The notes beneath the pieces were generated by a model that worked only from the letters and a program-made list of their open reading frames with translations, ran no database searches and was not told where the DNA came from. From Arbacia lixula (Eukaryota; Echinodermata; Echinoidea; Arbacioida; Arbaciidae): a stretch of DNA of 64,000 nucleotides. The DNA lies in contig OZ022576.1 in NCBI GenBank assembly GCA_963669155.1, positions 27,152,335 through 27,216,334 of the forward strand. The letters are read 5' to 3'. Below are positions 57,501 through 64,000 of this stretch, piece after piece; the stretch's first letter is position 1, and every line of letters begins with the position of its first letter. The position numbers and the translations under genes were made by a program.

Positions 57501-60500
57501 AAAACCACATTCCTGGTATTCATCTATCATCTCTAAGATTTGGTTGGTCTAGTGTGCCAATAAGTCGCGTGTACCGTGTTGTTGTGCTTACAAGCTGGGA
57601 GGTCTGGTCAGGCTGTTAAAGGGTATTACTAGTAGTTTATTCACGCGACCATACAATTGAAGCATGTGTTGACAAAATGACGTCATCCAGCGGTATATCG
57701 CTATATATCATGTTACAAATTTATGTAAGTTATACATGTAGCCATACATGTACCCATTAAATGAGCTGCACTCTATGTGCTTGTGAAATTCCTCACTGGT
57801 GAAATAAACATTGCGCAACGTACATTGCCTGGAAGACTCTGGCAGGTGCTATTCACATGAAAGAATGTTACACCTAGCTGCGACTCATTAGCATAATAAA
57901 GGAAGCACTGGATGGAGTGTGCCTGTGGAGTTGACTGACCTTTTTAGGACCAGTGACGACTCATCAGTGTATTCTGGGTCAGGTCAATATTGTTTGTCAT
58001 GTATTTCTAGATGTACTTGGAATTTTCTAGAAGCAGATAATAGAACCTTCTAGAATGTACAGATGGTAGTATATATATGAGTTGCTTGGATAGGAGCTCA
58101 GATTCTATATCATCTTAACTCCAGTCATGCACCTGTGGTAATAGTAACTTGTATTAGCGAGTTAACATATCATCTCGCTCCAGTCACCTGTGGTAATAGT
58201 AACCTGTAGTAAGAGTTTGTTGTGATTTGGGCTCGACACCTGTGGACTTATATGAGGATTTTCTCTACGTGGATAACTACCTGCCTGTTAAATAGTGCTT
58301 ATGAGATCCTGCCTGTGGAAGTCGTACTCTCTGTGGATTGATATTTGACCATCTTGGATCATCTATTTGGACTTGACTATCTGGAGTACCTGCTCTTCGG
58401 CGTACAACATTGGGATCTACATTGCGATCATAATTTGGGAATACTGGATCGGATTATCAACTGGACCATCAACGAGAGCCGTGGATTCATTTGACTACAG
58501 TATCCTCTAGCATCGTAAGCTAATACATATTTTTAAATGTATACGCAGAGTAATAGATAAGACCATTGTACAAATTTGTGAAAGTTTGTCTTGATTTTAA
58601 AGGGAAAATACCCCATATAATAAAGAACACATAAACTAAATATTGGTATCATTTTGTACGATCCTCTCTGGCGTGAATTGATCATAACAATCAATATATC
58701 ACGATATGAAAAGTCCATATATATATCCATACAAGAAGAAGCTTACAAGAAAGAAGGCCTTCCATGCACATGACAAGATGTTATTTTTACTACCGGGTGT
58801 GTGCTTGAAATTCATTTTTAAAAAGAAAGTCCTTGTGCAAAAATGTTTGCTCTTTACTTTCCTGTATGTTTCATAAACTTGAAACACTTCAAAAACTTCA
58901 AATTGACATAAAAAGTTGTGGACAAGACAAGCATGGGCACTGGCCGTGAGTGCGTTAAGCCCCGCCCACCTTGTACTGGTCAGTCCTAGAGAGGGGGTCC
59001 TGCAGGATGTGGTGGAAGACTCTGAAGAGTGAGAGCTGGAAGAGCAGCTGGGTCTTGTCACAATCCAGCGCCACTCGGTGCAGGACCTTCACCAGGCAGT
59101 GGTTGGTGAAGTCCGTGTTGGTGCGGTAGTCAGCTAGAAGTTTCACATAGTTCCGCAGTACGTCAGGATGGGAGAATCTGTCACAAAACACCCAAATCAG
59201 ATGAAGATGTTGAATTCTTATGCTACTCAGCAAAAGGGATACCAGTAAGCCTGTATGGTTCGTCTTTGTATTTCTTTGTTTCTATACTCGAAGAGATTTA
59301 CAACTACCTGGTAGTTCACAGTCTGACAATACTTGGAGTGAACATCTTTCCACAAAACACTCCTTAACTACCGGTAGAGGCAAAATACTATGTGCCTGAG
59401 ATTAATGTATCAAATTGACAGGCCATCTAATAATATGTATGATTCGGTCCTTATTAGCTTTTAATTTTTCTCCTTCCACTCTAAATTTGTATCTTATTTT
59501 GAGAAAAGAGGGATACTGAAAGTTTTATATATATTTAAATAATTTTTCAAATATTTGCATATTTGTAAGTTTCCATTACATGAACTTCGGATTATGATTT
59601 GCAGACTTATCCTACACACTATAAGACCTTTCAAAAGTATCTCACTTGTTGATAAATGCCTTGAAGTTAAACTCCTCCTCTCCACGTGTCATCTGCTCCT
59701 CCATCGCCATCTCATCCTCTTCATCTTCTAAGGGAGAATAAAATAAGACATTGAAATATTATTTCTCCTACTGCTGATTGCATTAGATTATTTTGCCATT
59801 TCATCCTTTTCATCTTCTTGAAAACATTATCACTCCCACTGCTGCATGCTGCATTATGTTTATCTTTGTAATCTTGTCCTGTTTATAAAACAAAAGAAAA
59901 TGAAAAACAAGATAAACTGACATCGATCTCATTAGCGGATACATTACATTTATCTTGATGTTTTAAAGGTAATTCAGTCAGTCGCAGATTTGTATGACTG
60001 ATTGGATCACATCATCTCTGCCGGCTTTAAGACAATGTGGTGGCAGCGGTGGGATTGTAGGAGTAATTTTACCTTTGTCTTCTTCCTCCTGCTCCTCCAC
60101 AACATCTCCAGCAGTCTGATCCACTTGAGCAGAAGGCACTGTAGAAATACGATTTAAGAGAAAGTGTGGAGAAAATGCGAATACCACTTGTAAATATATT
60201 GCTTGAAGTATCATGAGAAAAGGGAAGAAGATAGTTATGGTAAGAATAAGAAATAGTAAATGCAGCAAAACTGTATGAAAAAACAGCTCAAAGGGAGACA
60301 AGAAATGTTGTCTTAAAATAATCTTGCTTGCCTTATGTTCAGGTTACTTTGATATAGGTTGCTGTGAGAAACTTTATGGAAGGAAAATAACAAATGCCGT
60401 CTCAATAGACAGGTGGTCTATTCATATAAATGGTCTCTAAATCAGGTTTCAGTGTATTTATACAGGCAAACCCTGTTACAACGAGCACGGGTATAGCGAG

Positions 60501-61742
60501 AACCCTGTTATTACGAGGAAATTTCTTGGGTCCCAATTTTTCTTCCATAGACTTCCGTGTATTCTGTTTTCATATAACGAGATTGGCTATAGCGAAATTT
60601 CTGCTATAGCGAGGCAAATTCCCAGCCCAAGAATAAAGAAAAAGAAAGAAAATTGACCCTGTTATTATGAGCAAACCCTTCAGCCACGCCACCCAGCAAG
60701 GGAAACGCAACAACAGCACAAGCGATCTTCTTTGCGCCGTTAAACACTGATCACACACACACCGTGCAAGAATCCACACATGCATAAGTCCACATTACAT
60801 GCGAGCGGTACTGCACGCCCCCGAGCCCAACCATCAGCACAGACATGCACGCACTTGGCAAACAAGAGCCTCTACGTGACACTGCGCGTACGTGTATGAC
60901 CGGCCGCGCATGCATAAAGATTGCGTTCAATGATCATTCATTGCTTACACGCAGTCATACCAGCAGGCCCGGCCGGGTAACTGAGCCTCCCTGCTGCTTC
61001 ATTTGTCGGTAAACGGAGACTTTGGAAGTGTCATTTATTTATATTTTCAACTGTGCTGTTAGATATTTTAGTGAATTGTTAGCTAGTGAATTCAATTTAG
61101 AATGCTTGCAAAGCCATTAAAGATTACAGAACTAGCAGTCAATATGTCATTGTGTAGTCCCATACAGTATATGCATTTTTTTGTATGTATTGATCATGTA
61201 CTGGTACAGCGAGCAATCGCCTATAGCGAGGAAAAAGCGTGGGTCCCGCCCCCCCTCATTATAACGGGGTTTCCCTGTATATATACTATTTGTGTGTCGA
61301 GAGTCTCATAAAGAGTCTCAGATGTGACGTATCATCTGTTTATGTTATAAACATCAATATCAATTTCTATCACTATGCTTTGATTACCATTTCGAAACAA
61401 ATCCGTTTAAATGATACAATATGCTCATGTTCCATGTTACATGAATAATGTTTATGACATTTTTTGTTTTCTTGATTATTTTGTTTTCTTTCTTCACCTG
61501 ATGTGGATTTAATATAGTAACAAATTTCACATGTTTGTAATGTTATTTTGTATTGAACTATATGTATCACAAAGCAAATTTCCATGAATGGACAATAAAT
61601 GATTCAATTAAATCATCATTATAACAATCACTGAGATATCTTACCATTAAGGTTAGTGAAATGGATTTCTCTGAGAGACATAAACTCATCCTCTGGCTCA
61701 ACATCGGCCGCTCCAAATACATCTCCCTCTGGCCATACCTCC
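28858..61742 (-). CDS. TIMELESS: Timeless (replication fork protection protein), C-terminal 957 residues, 17 exons
   Basis: TIMELESS pairs with TIPIN and CLASPIN at the replisome (the Tof1-Csm3-Mrc1 counterpart) and supports checkpoint signalling, fork pausing and sister cohesion. Exons, in transcription order: 61645-61742, 60073-60138, 59646-59727, 58970-59177, 54888-55036, 54218-54303, 46022-46083, 41723-41787, 41209-41288, 38885-39075, 38378-38432, 37877-38017, 36177-36245, 35549-35667, 34212-34633, 29479-30308 and 28858-29009. All use GT-AG and join in one frame. Residues about 82-200 match the helical HPDVLRNYVKLLADY and LVVETLFWKDPRGLY core. Residues about 201-350 form two Myb-like repeats (KEWSEEEQAELAGLFEQYRD; VTLWREEHELELRSLFD). 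Residues about 430-500 match the PARP1-binding segment (PIQWIQECLRKTADDRE, YWRIPGNLT). A long acidic tail ends the protein. The N-terminal TIMELESS domain lies beyond the right edge. This is the Timeless/Timeout (Tof1) branch rather than insect circadian TIM, judged by the PARP1-binding-type segment. Confidence 0.95.
29479..30308 (-). CDS. TIMELESS: TIMELESS exon 16 of 17 in window (acidic tail)
   Basis: 830 nt, 276 codons. Begins SEAETLNTFLSKYREEEEPE and holds repeated acidic serine motifs (VSSDEDSDEE, MMSSDESDCDNEDDD, FDDSSDEDDE) that look like casein kinase 2 sites, spaced by basic K/R patches. The GATG|GTAAAT donor is used because read-through stops after a few codons (DDGK then TAA) while the next exon continues in phase with the family-typical acidic end. 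Confidence 0.9.
30351..31532. mobile_element. Foldback element interrupted by a pogo-like copy
   Basis: Left arm TTCACCCTGAAATTATTTCG is inverted at 31500-31528 (...AATAATTTCAGGGTGAA) and the right end reaches a TTAA at 31533 that it shares with the next element. The left TTAA is not preserved. A pogo-like element occupies its middle. Confidence 0.55.
30592..31320. mobile_element. Pogo/Tigger-like element, copy P4
   Basis: CAGGGAAACGCGTTATAACG ... GGTTTCCCTG flanked by TA (30590-30591, 31321-31322). Confidence 0.8.
31537..32330. mobile_element. TTAA element with an internal 181-bp duplication
   Basis: Ends CTCTTTGTGCGTTC / GAAACGTACTAAGAG with TTAA at 31533-31536 and 32331-32334. An internal unit of about 181 bp is repeated directly (about 31877-32056 and 32058-32237) with high identity. 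Confidence 0.7.
32902..33081. repeat. 47-bp near-perfect palindrome plus a third direct copy
   Basis: 32902-32948 and 32960-33006 are reverse complements with one mismatch and an 11-bp loop. 33035-33081 repeats the second arm directly. The core is CTACCTCTCTACTCATCAGC. Confidence 0.9.
33268..33640 (-). mobile_element. Fragment of the same hAT-like element, inverted
   Basis: Matches about 13060-13540 in reverse complement (for example GAGAATCTATTTTCTCAC and GATCTACGCGATGCACCAAT). Neither TIR is present. Confidence 0.75.
33641..33960. repeat. Tandem repeat of about 80 bp, about four units
   Basis: Units share GAATAACAGAGCTAAACAAT and GTCAAAGGGTTAAACAATGT; the last unit is degenerate. Confidence 0.8.
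34212..34633 (-). CDS. TIMELESS: TIMELESS exon 15 of 17 in window
   Basis: 422 nt. It starts EVYWRIPGNLTSSALRETAD (the conserved W-RIP motif) and then becomes a long hydrophilic linker rich in E, S and P, with SDSSDE at the end. A Helentron-like repeat lies within about 35 bp of its acceptor. Confidence 0.93.
34667..35073 (-). mobile_element. Helentron-like element, copy A6 (5'-end fragment)
   Basis: Two to three internal units and the hairpin end CCACTGCGTGGCGGAGGCAT with GGACGGACGG. It is truncated close to the acceptor of TIMELESS exon 15. Confidence 0.75.
35549..35667 (-). CDS. TIMELESS: TIMELESS exon 14 of 17 in window
   Basis: 119 nt encoding NHQSIPVVPLSVDNSHATRK and KAFKRFMKRVGLSEPRSHE. 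The VPL and helical F-LL-LG pattern continues the PARP1-binding-like fold. Confidence 0.93.
36095..36165. repeat. (CAGA)n microsatellite
   Basis: Imperfect CAGACAGA units in a TIMELESS intron just before exon 13's donor side. Confidence 0.9.
36177..36245 (-). CDS. TIMELESS: TIMELESS exon 13 of 17 in window (PARP1-binding-like segment)
   Basis: 69 nt encoding LTEPIQWIQECLRKTADDRE; the W-Q-C-L and ADDRE pattern matches the start of the PARP1-binding region of vertebrate TIMELESS. Confidence 0.94.
36655..37195. repeat. Tandem repeat, period about 173 bp (family F)
   Basis: Three units with GATCATTTGTACCAAGTGTG, GATGCAGAAAT and TTTGACC segments (GATGTCC at 36831 and 37004). Followed directly by a run of G. 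Confidence 0.85.
37198..37221. repeat. Poly-G tract
   Basis: About 24 consecutive G at the end of a family F array. Similar tracts are at 27769-27786 and 62290-62312 (G), 21433-21454 and 5361-5372 (C) and 5339-5350 (G). Confidence 0.9.
37877..38017 (-). CDS. TIMELESS: TIMELESS exon 12 of 17 in window
   Basis: 141 nt encoding the acidic stretch FPDSEAELYDDESGSDSGDG continuing to KPLEEVVVSLQKR, with donor AGAG|GTACAG. The acidic linker is expected here in the family. Confidence 0.85.
38378..38432 (-). CDS. TIMELESS: TIMELESS exon 11 of 17 in window
   Basis: 55 nt encoding acidic DGFKDSAEEDDEFADGLQ. Supported by phase and splice sites only. Confidence 0.78.
38537..38632 (-). pseudogene. Decayed partial duplicate of TIMELESS exon 10
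   Basis: About 95 bp repeats the 5' part of exon 10, its acceptor and about 35 bp of upstream intron (compare 39017-39115). The acceptor AG is kept and the first codons still read DVVKAILEKMVEKRS, but one base is missing relative to the true exon (CTGACCGC versus CTGGACCGC), which shifts the frame, and no donor follows. It lies between exons 10 and 11 on the same strand. Confidence 0.85.
38885..39075 (-). CDS. TIMELESS: TIMELESS exon 10 of 17 in window
   Basis: 191 nt encoding VVGAILEKMTEKRSRNKVMQ, KILELGLVQDRKQLYKKRQQ and a basic RKRRRRRRGGDDDQ end. It completes the second Myb-like repeat; the arginine run is a likely nuclear localisation signal. A decayed duplicate lies 250 bp downstream in transcription. 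Confidence 0.95.
39421..40299 (+). mobile_element. Solo LTR copy 2
   Basis: TGTTACGATCAATTC...TTATAACA, flanked by CTAT at 39417-39420 and 40300-40303. A TATA-like CATATATATA near 39895 could be the LTR promoter. It lies in a TIMELESS intron, antisense to the gene. Confidence 0.85.
40520..40915. repeat. Degenerate minisatellite, period about 30-40 bp
   Basis: AGTCTCATCAAAAGAGGTAT with GAGGTTAAT or AAATTAAAT spacers recurs about twelve times with variable spacing, in a TIMELESS intron. Confidence 0.85.
41209..41288 (-). CDS. TIMELESS: TIMELESS exon 9 of 17 in window (second Myb-like repeat)
   Basis: 80 nt encoding AKRVTLWREEHELELRSLFD and HNKDSN; the L-W-E-E-L-L pattern matches the first helix of the second Myb-like repeat. 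Confidence 0.94.
41723..41787 (-). CDS. TIMELESS: TIMELESS exon 8 of 17 in window
   Basis: 65 nt encoding IITQLVSQELIDSAKDLKKP plus K and two bases of Gly; this is the recognition-helix end of the first Myb-like repeat. Confidence 0.93.
42620..42897. repeat. Long inverted repeat enclosing the 5S fragment
   Basis: Arms at about 42620-42681 and 42834-42897 are near-perfect reverse complements (GCGCGCGCTGTGGAGATGGC; CAATGCAATCCATGCATGAT). A further direct copy of the second arm's inner part occupies about 42776-42810. The 5S fragment sits in the loop. Confidence 0.85.
42690..42736 (+). pseudogene. 5S rRNA fragment (internal promoter region)
   Basis: AAGTCAAGCGGCGTTGGGCC and GGTTAATACTTGGATGGGAG match the region of 5S rRNA around the C box, ending at GACCGC. 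Both ends of the gene are missing, so it is a remnant, possibly from a 5S-derived SINE. Confidence 0.8.
43274..43342. repeat. CpG-rich hairpin
   Basis: GGCCTCGGCTCC (43274-43285) pairs exactly with GGAGCCGAGGCC (43331-43342), and GCGCCCA with TGGGCGC inside. Confidence 0.8.
44612..45910 (-). mobile_element. Helentron-like element, copy A7
   Basis: Starts with ACTGCCGCGCAGTCGATAAA and ends CCACTTCGTGGCGTAGGCAT; about seven internal units. The CTAG terminus is mutated. Confidence 0.8.
46022..46083 (-). CDS. TIMELESS: TIMELESS exon 7 of 17 in window
   Basis: 62 nt encoding KDVVDLIMEHLIDDAKTRRQ, the second helix of the first Myb-like repeat. It is separated from exon 6 by an 8.1-kb intron filled with repeats. 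Confidence 0.93.
46084..47002. other. TIMELESS intron, no gene seen
   Basis: Unclassified sequence; the last 300 bp (46700-47000) are CpG-richer than the surroundings and may belong to the 6.4-kb inverted-repeat region. Confidence 0.45.
48222..49743. mobile_element. Pogo/Tigger-like element, copy P5 (long, with an inner foldback)
   Basis: CAGGGAAACCCCGTTATAAC ... CGGGGTTTCCCTG flanked by TA. At 1.52 kb it is about twice the other copies. The extra part includes 60-bp inverted repeats at 48604-48663 and 48951-49010. Confidence 0.8.
49949..51182. mobile_element. Foldback element with GGGGCCATATTCATGAAAC ends
   Basis: 1234 bp; CCAGGGGCCATATTCATGAA is inverted as TTCATGAATATGGCCCCAGG. AGTAAGGTTTCATGAATACC-like motifs repeat inside the right half (about 50930-51100). 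Target duplication not identified. Confidence 0.75.
53776..53840. repeat. (TATG)n(TG)n microsatellite
   Basis: GTATGTATG units followed by an uninterrupted TG run. Confidence 0.95.
54218..54303 (-). CDS. TIMELESS: TIMELESS exon 6 of 17 in window (first Myb-like repeat)
   Basis: 86 nt encoding KSKAKEWSEEEQAELAGLFE and QYRDVDGE, the first helix of a Myb-like DNA-binding fold. Confidence 0.93.
54888..55036 (-). CDS. TIMELESS: TIMELESS exon 5 of 17 in window
   Basis: 149 nt encoding EMARFGQYVMGRFFKELQKN, LVVETLFWKDPRGLYELQEG and YGATAPS. It contains the conserved LFWK and EGYG motifs. Confidence 0.96.
55408..56436 (-). mobile_element. Helentron-like element, copy A8
   Basis: Starts with a degenerate GTAGAGCAATGCGACTGCC end and finishes GGCTCCGGCCACTGGCGGAG, with the distal hairpin partly deleted. 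Confidence 0.78.
56437..57706. other. TIMELESS intron, no gene seen
   Basis: C/T-rich stretches around 57180-57310; no convincing coding or repeat structure. Confidence 0.5.
57711..58689 (-). mobile_element. Solo LTR copy 3
   Basis: Reverse orientation of the same LTR, 979 bp, flanked by ATCA at 57707-57710 and 58690-58693. TATATATATG near 58070 corresponds to the TATA-like box of copy 2. Confidence 0.86.
58970..59177 (-). CDS. TIMELESS: TIMELESS exon 4 of 17 in window
   Basis: 208 nt encoding FSHPDVLRNYVKLLADYRTN, the TNHCLVKVLHRVALD helix and LLFQLSLFRVFHHILQDPLS. This is one of the most conserved blocks of the family and ends in phase 0 at ACAAG|GTGGGC. Confidence 0.96.
59646..59727 (-). 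CDS. TIMELESS: TIMELESS exon 3 of 17 in window
   Basis: 82 nt encoding EDEEDEMAMEEQMTRGEEEF and NFKAFIN; the Lys codon is split with the next exon (AA|A). Confidence 0.88.
59728..60072. other. TIMELESS intron, no feature seen
   Basis: Includes a diverged echo of the exon 3 5' boundary sequence (CATCCTTTTCATCTTCT near 59803), otherwise nothing recognised. Confidence 0.45.
60073..60138 (-). CDS. TIMELESS: TIMELESS exon 2 of 17 in window
   Basis: 66 nt encoding a low-complexity acidic linker (VPSAQVDQTAGDVVEEQEEE). It is identified by matching phase and splice sites rather than by conservation. Confidence 0.78.
60463..61277. mobile_element. Pogo/Tigger-like element, copy P6
   Basis: CAGGCAAACCCTGTTACAAC ... 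ATTATAACGGGGTTTCCCTG flanked by TA on both sides; 815 bp, no ORF. Confidence 0.8.
61645..61742 (-). CDS. TIMELESS: TIMELESS exon 1 of 17 in window
   Basis: Encodes EVWPEGDVFGAADVEPEDEF through EIHFTNLN. It starts in phase 2 (one base completes a codon of an exon outside the window) and ends one base into the next codon. Confidence 0.9.
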
Positions 61743-62280
61743 CTGGAGAGAGAGATCCAAGAAAAATGGTGTGTAGTGGAACAAAGCTAAATATCATGGA
61801 AGCAATTTCAGAAACTAACAGATGTTAGCAAGTTTGATATTACTCAAAACTTGGTGTAGTAACTTACCATCGAATTTGAAATCAAACTGACAAGCCTAAC
61901 GTAACATTTTTTTTCACTTAGGCTGAGAAATTGAGGCTTGACATACTTGTAGTCAACATACGCACAAGATTTGACGTTACAAGAACCAATGGACCTACAT
62001 TAGATACATTTGTGTTTCCTGCCACATGAATTCTCTGTTGAAATATTTGTGATACATTGAGGCAAGTGGCGCACCCCTGAACGATTCACTCAACATTGCA
62101 ATACGGTATACGAATGTAGACCATGGTCGCTGCATTTCAAACATAAACAGGGATTCTGTACTGACCGTCATATTAGCCACACCCGCACATAAGCTGCACC
62201 CCAACCTTGGGGCAGCATAATAAAAAAAACAAAAAAAAACATGGAAAAAGATAGAGCTAGCACTACCTTGCCACTCCCCC
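61743..62280. other. TIMELESS intron, no feature seen
   Basis: AT-rich; no repeat or ORF recognised. The next upstream exon is not found in the window. Confidence 0.5.
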
Positions 62281-62289
62281 ATTAACACC

Positions 62290-62312
62290 GGGGGGGGGGG
62301 GGGGGGGGGGGG
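62290..62312. repeat. Poly-G tract
   Basis: About 23 G, followed by AAGGGGGG. The length is likely unreliable in any assembly. Confidence 0.9.
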
Positions 62313-62374
62313 AAGGGGGGTAGACGTGGCAGGCCGCTCACTTCATTGCAGCGAACATAAACAAAAGATGGAAA

Positions 62375-62445
62375 ATATTATTATTACTTATATAGCGCTT
62401 TTCCCATAAGGCCCAAAGCGCTTACAATTAACTAAATAGAATTAA
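62375..62445. repeat. Short dispersed-type repeat (TATAGCGCTTTT motif)
   Basis: ATTACTTATATAGCGCTTTT followed by GGCCCAAAGCGCTTACAATT, a small hairpin-forming motif I recognise as recurring across many invertebrate genomes. A single copy here. Confidence 0.5.
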
Positions 62446-62907
62446 ATTATCTGAAACTACGTACTACAACAGTGAAAAGCACGTAAAATATCAGAGCTTG
62501 AACTACAACATGTCAGCCACGCAGGGCGACATTGGAACATTTACAAGTGTTACAAGTGTTATGATTTCTATTTATGGATTGCATGATCGTCGCACATGGC
62601 AGACTGCAGGGTCCAACTCAAAATATCACAAGACAATTTATTTTTCTGTACTTTATATAACTCAAACCTCTGAAACGCGATTCACTTCTCAGATAATCCC
62701 TGTTCAGACTGCTGTGTTATCGTGCTAGAGAATCTTGAATCCACAGCGTGATTTTGCTAAAAAGCTCTGCGGCGATATGCGTAGACATACATGCAAATTT
62801 TGCAATCTTCTGTTTGACACTGAGGTTGGGATTCTAGCACAAAACTGCATTTGGGAGATTGTGTACATAAAGGTGTATTACACACGCGCTGGCACGGGTT
62901 AATGCAT

Positions 62908-62970
62908 CAACGAACATTGAGGGCGTTCACACGAAACCGTAACAAGTGTTTACGCCCTCAACGTTCGTTG
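62908..62970. repeat. 25-bp hairpin
   Basis: 62908-62932 and 62946-62970 are reverse complements with three mismatches around GAACGTTGAGGGCG, loop 13 nt. Confidence 0.75.
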
Positions 62971-63179
62971 GCTAGCATATACTATAATGTTCTTGTGTAC
63001 GATATGCATGCAGCATTCATCATTCATGCGAGTGCACTTCATTAGAAGCCGCCGACCAAACTACGAACCAAATTCCGAGCTGTTAGTTCCTGTCTCACAA
63101 CAAGGTGCTTCGCGAACCACAAGTCTTGCCTGATTTCACAATCGATAAACAGTGCTAATTTTTTTTTTCAAATATTTAA

Positions 63180-64000
63180 AATGGTGCCGAGATGACCTTT
63201 GACCTCATCATCCTCATCAACACATGCGGTATTACCCAAAGATCATTTGTACCAAGTATGAACACAACTGATGCAGAAATAACCAAAAATGAGAGGAAGT
63301 AAAACCAACACTTTAAGAACAAGCCCGTGCACATCTATGCCAATTTTCATCTGACCTGAAATAAAGAACGTCCTTTAGTTAAGAATTTTTTTTTTCAAAA
63401 ATGATTGACATTGAATCATATTATTTGACCTTTTTACCTCTAGATGACCTTTGAACCCATCATTCTCATGAAGACACATGTGGTATTACCCAAGGATCAT
63501 TTGTACCAAGTATGAACACAATGCTGACAAAAAATAGACAGCAAGTTAAATCAAAACCATAAGAACAAGGTGGTCCACGAATCACAATTCTCTCCTGATT
63601 TCGCAATCAATATAGAGTACTGAGTTGCTTTCCAAATATCTAAAATGGTGCCTAGATGACCTTTAACCTCATCATTCTCAAAAGGACACATGTGGTATTA
63701 CCCAAGGATAACTTGTACCAAGTGTGATAACAATTAATGCTAAAATAAAGAAATGAAAGCAAGTGAAACAAAAAAATTTAGAAAAATGATACACATGGCC
63801 TCATATCATTTGACCTTTTTTACCCCTAGATGACTTCTGACCCCATCAGCCTCATGAAAACACATGTGGTATTACCGAAGGATCATTTGTACCAAGTGTG
63901 ATCACAATTGATGCAGAAATGAAGAAATGAAAGCAAGTGAAACAAAAAATTTGAGAAAAATGATACACATGGCCTCATATCAGTTGACCTTTTGACCCCT
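63180..64000. repeat. Family F tandem repeat, continuing past the window
   Basis: Same units as 36655-37195 (ATGTGGTATTACCCAAGGAT, GATGCAGAAAT), at least four diverged units, with TGACCTTTGACCT at 63193-63205. Confidence 0.85.

Overview
The window is animal (metazoan) nuclear DNA: two conserved intron-rich genes, GT-AG splice sites throughout, and about half of the sequence made of nested transposon remnants and minisatellites. The CCT5 and TIMELESS sequences together with the repeat types suggest a marine invertebrate, possibly an echinoderm; that placement is an inference and is weakly supported.

Layout. Positions 1139-15517 on the plus strand hold the last five coding exons of CCT5, the epsilon subunit of the TCP-1 ring complex (TRiC/CCT); the gene starts to the left of the window. 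Positions 28858-61742 on the minus strand hold the last 17 coding exons of TIMELESS (Tof1 family, replication fork protection); that gene starts to the right. The genes converge and are separated by about 13 kb. All exon phases join without conflict: 747 nt (248 codons plus stop) for CCT5 and 2875 nt (957 codons plus stop) for TIMELESS. Two near-identical 139-bp copies of an H/ACA-snoRNA-like sequence lie in consecutive CCT5 introns, on the sense strand.

Everything else I can support is repeat-derived: (i) eight copies of a 1-1.5 kb minisatellite-bearing family with hairpin ends and a CTAG terminus, probably Helitron2/Helentron-like; (ii) six copies of a TA-flanked pogo/Tigger-like family; (iii) seven TTAA-flanked (piggyBac-like) elements, one with a broken ORF; (iv) three solo LTRs, each with an exact 4-bp target duplication; (v) a 1.0-kb hAT-like element with an exact 8-bp duplication; (vi) a Tc1-like element that is one large palindrome with a transposase C-terminus in each arm; (vii) a 2.2-kb element carrying a 5S rRNA fragment inside a palindrome; (viii) a 6.4-kb region bounded by a 31-bp perfect inverted repeat and containing nine exact copies of a 15-bp motif; (ix) several minisatellite arrays, many of them carrying a DR1 nuclear-receptor motif.

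The two genes have no evident joint function beyond both being housekeeping. The main interest lies in the nesting of mobile elements, the duplicated candidate snoRNA, a decayed duplicate of a TIMELESS exon, and the 15-bp motif cluster at 47.5-53.1 kb.
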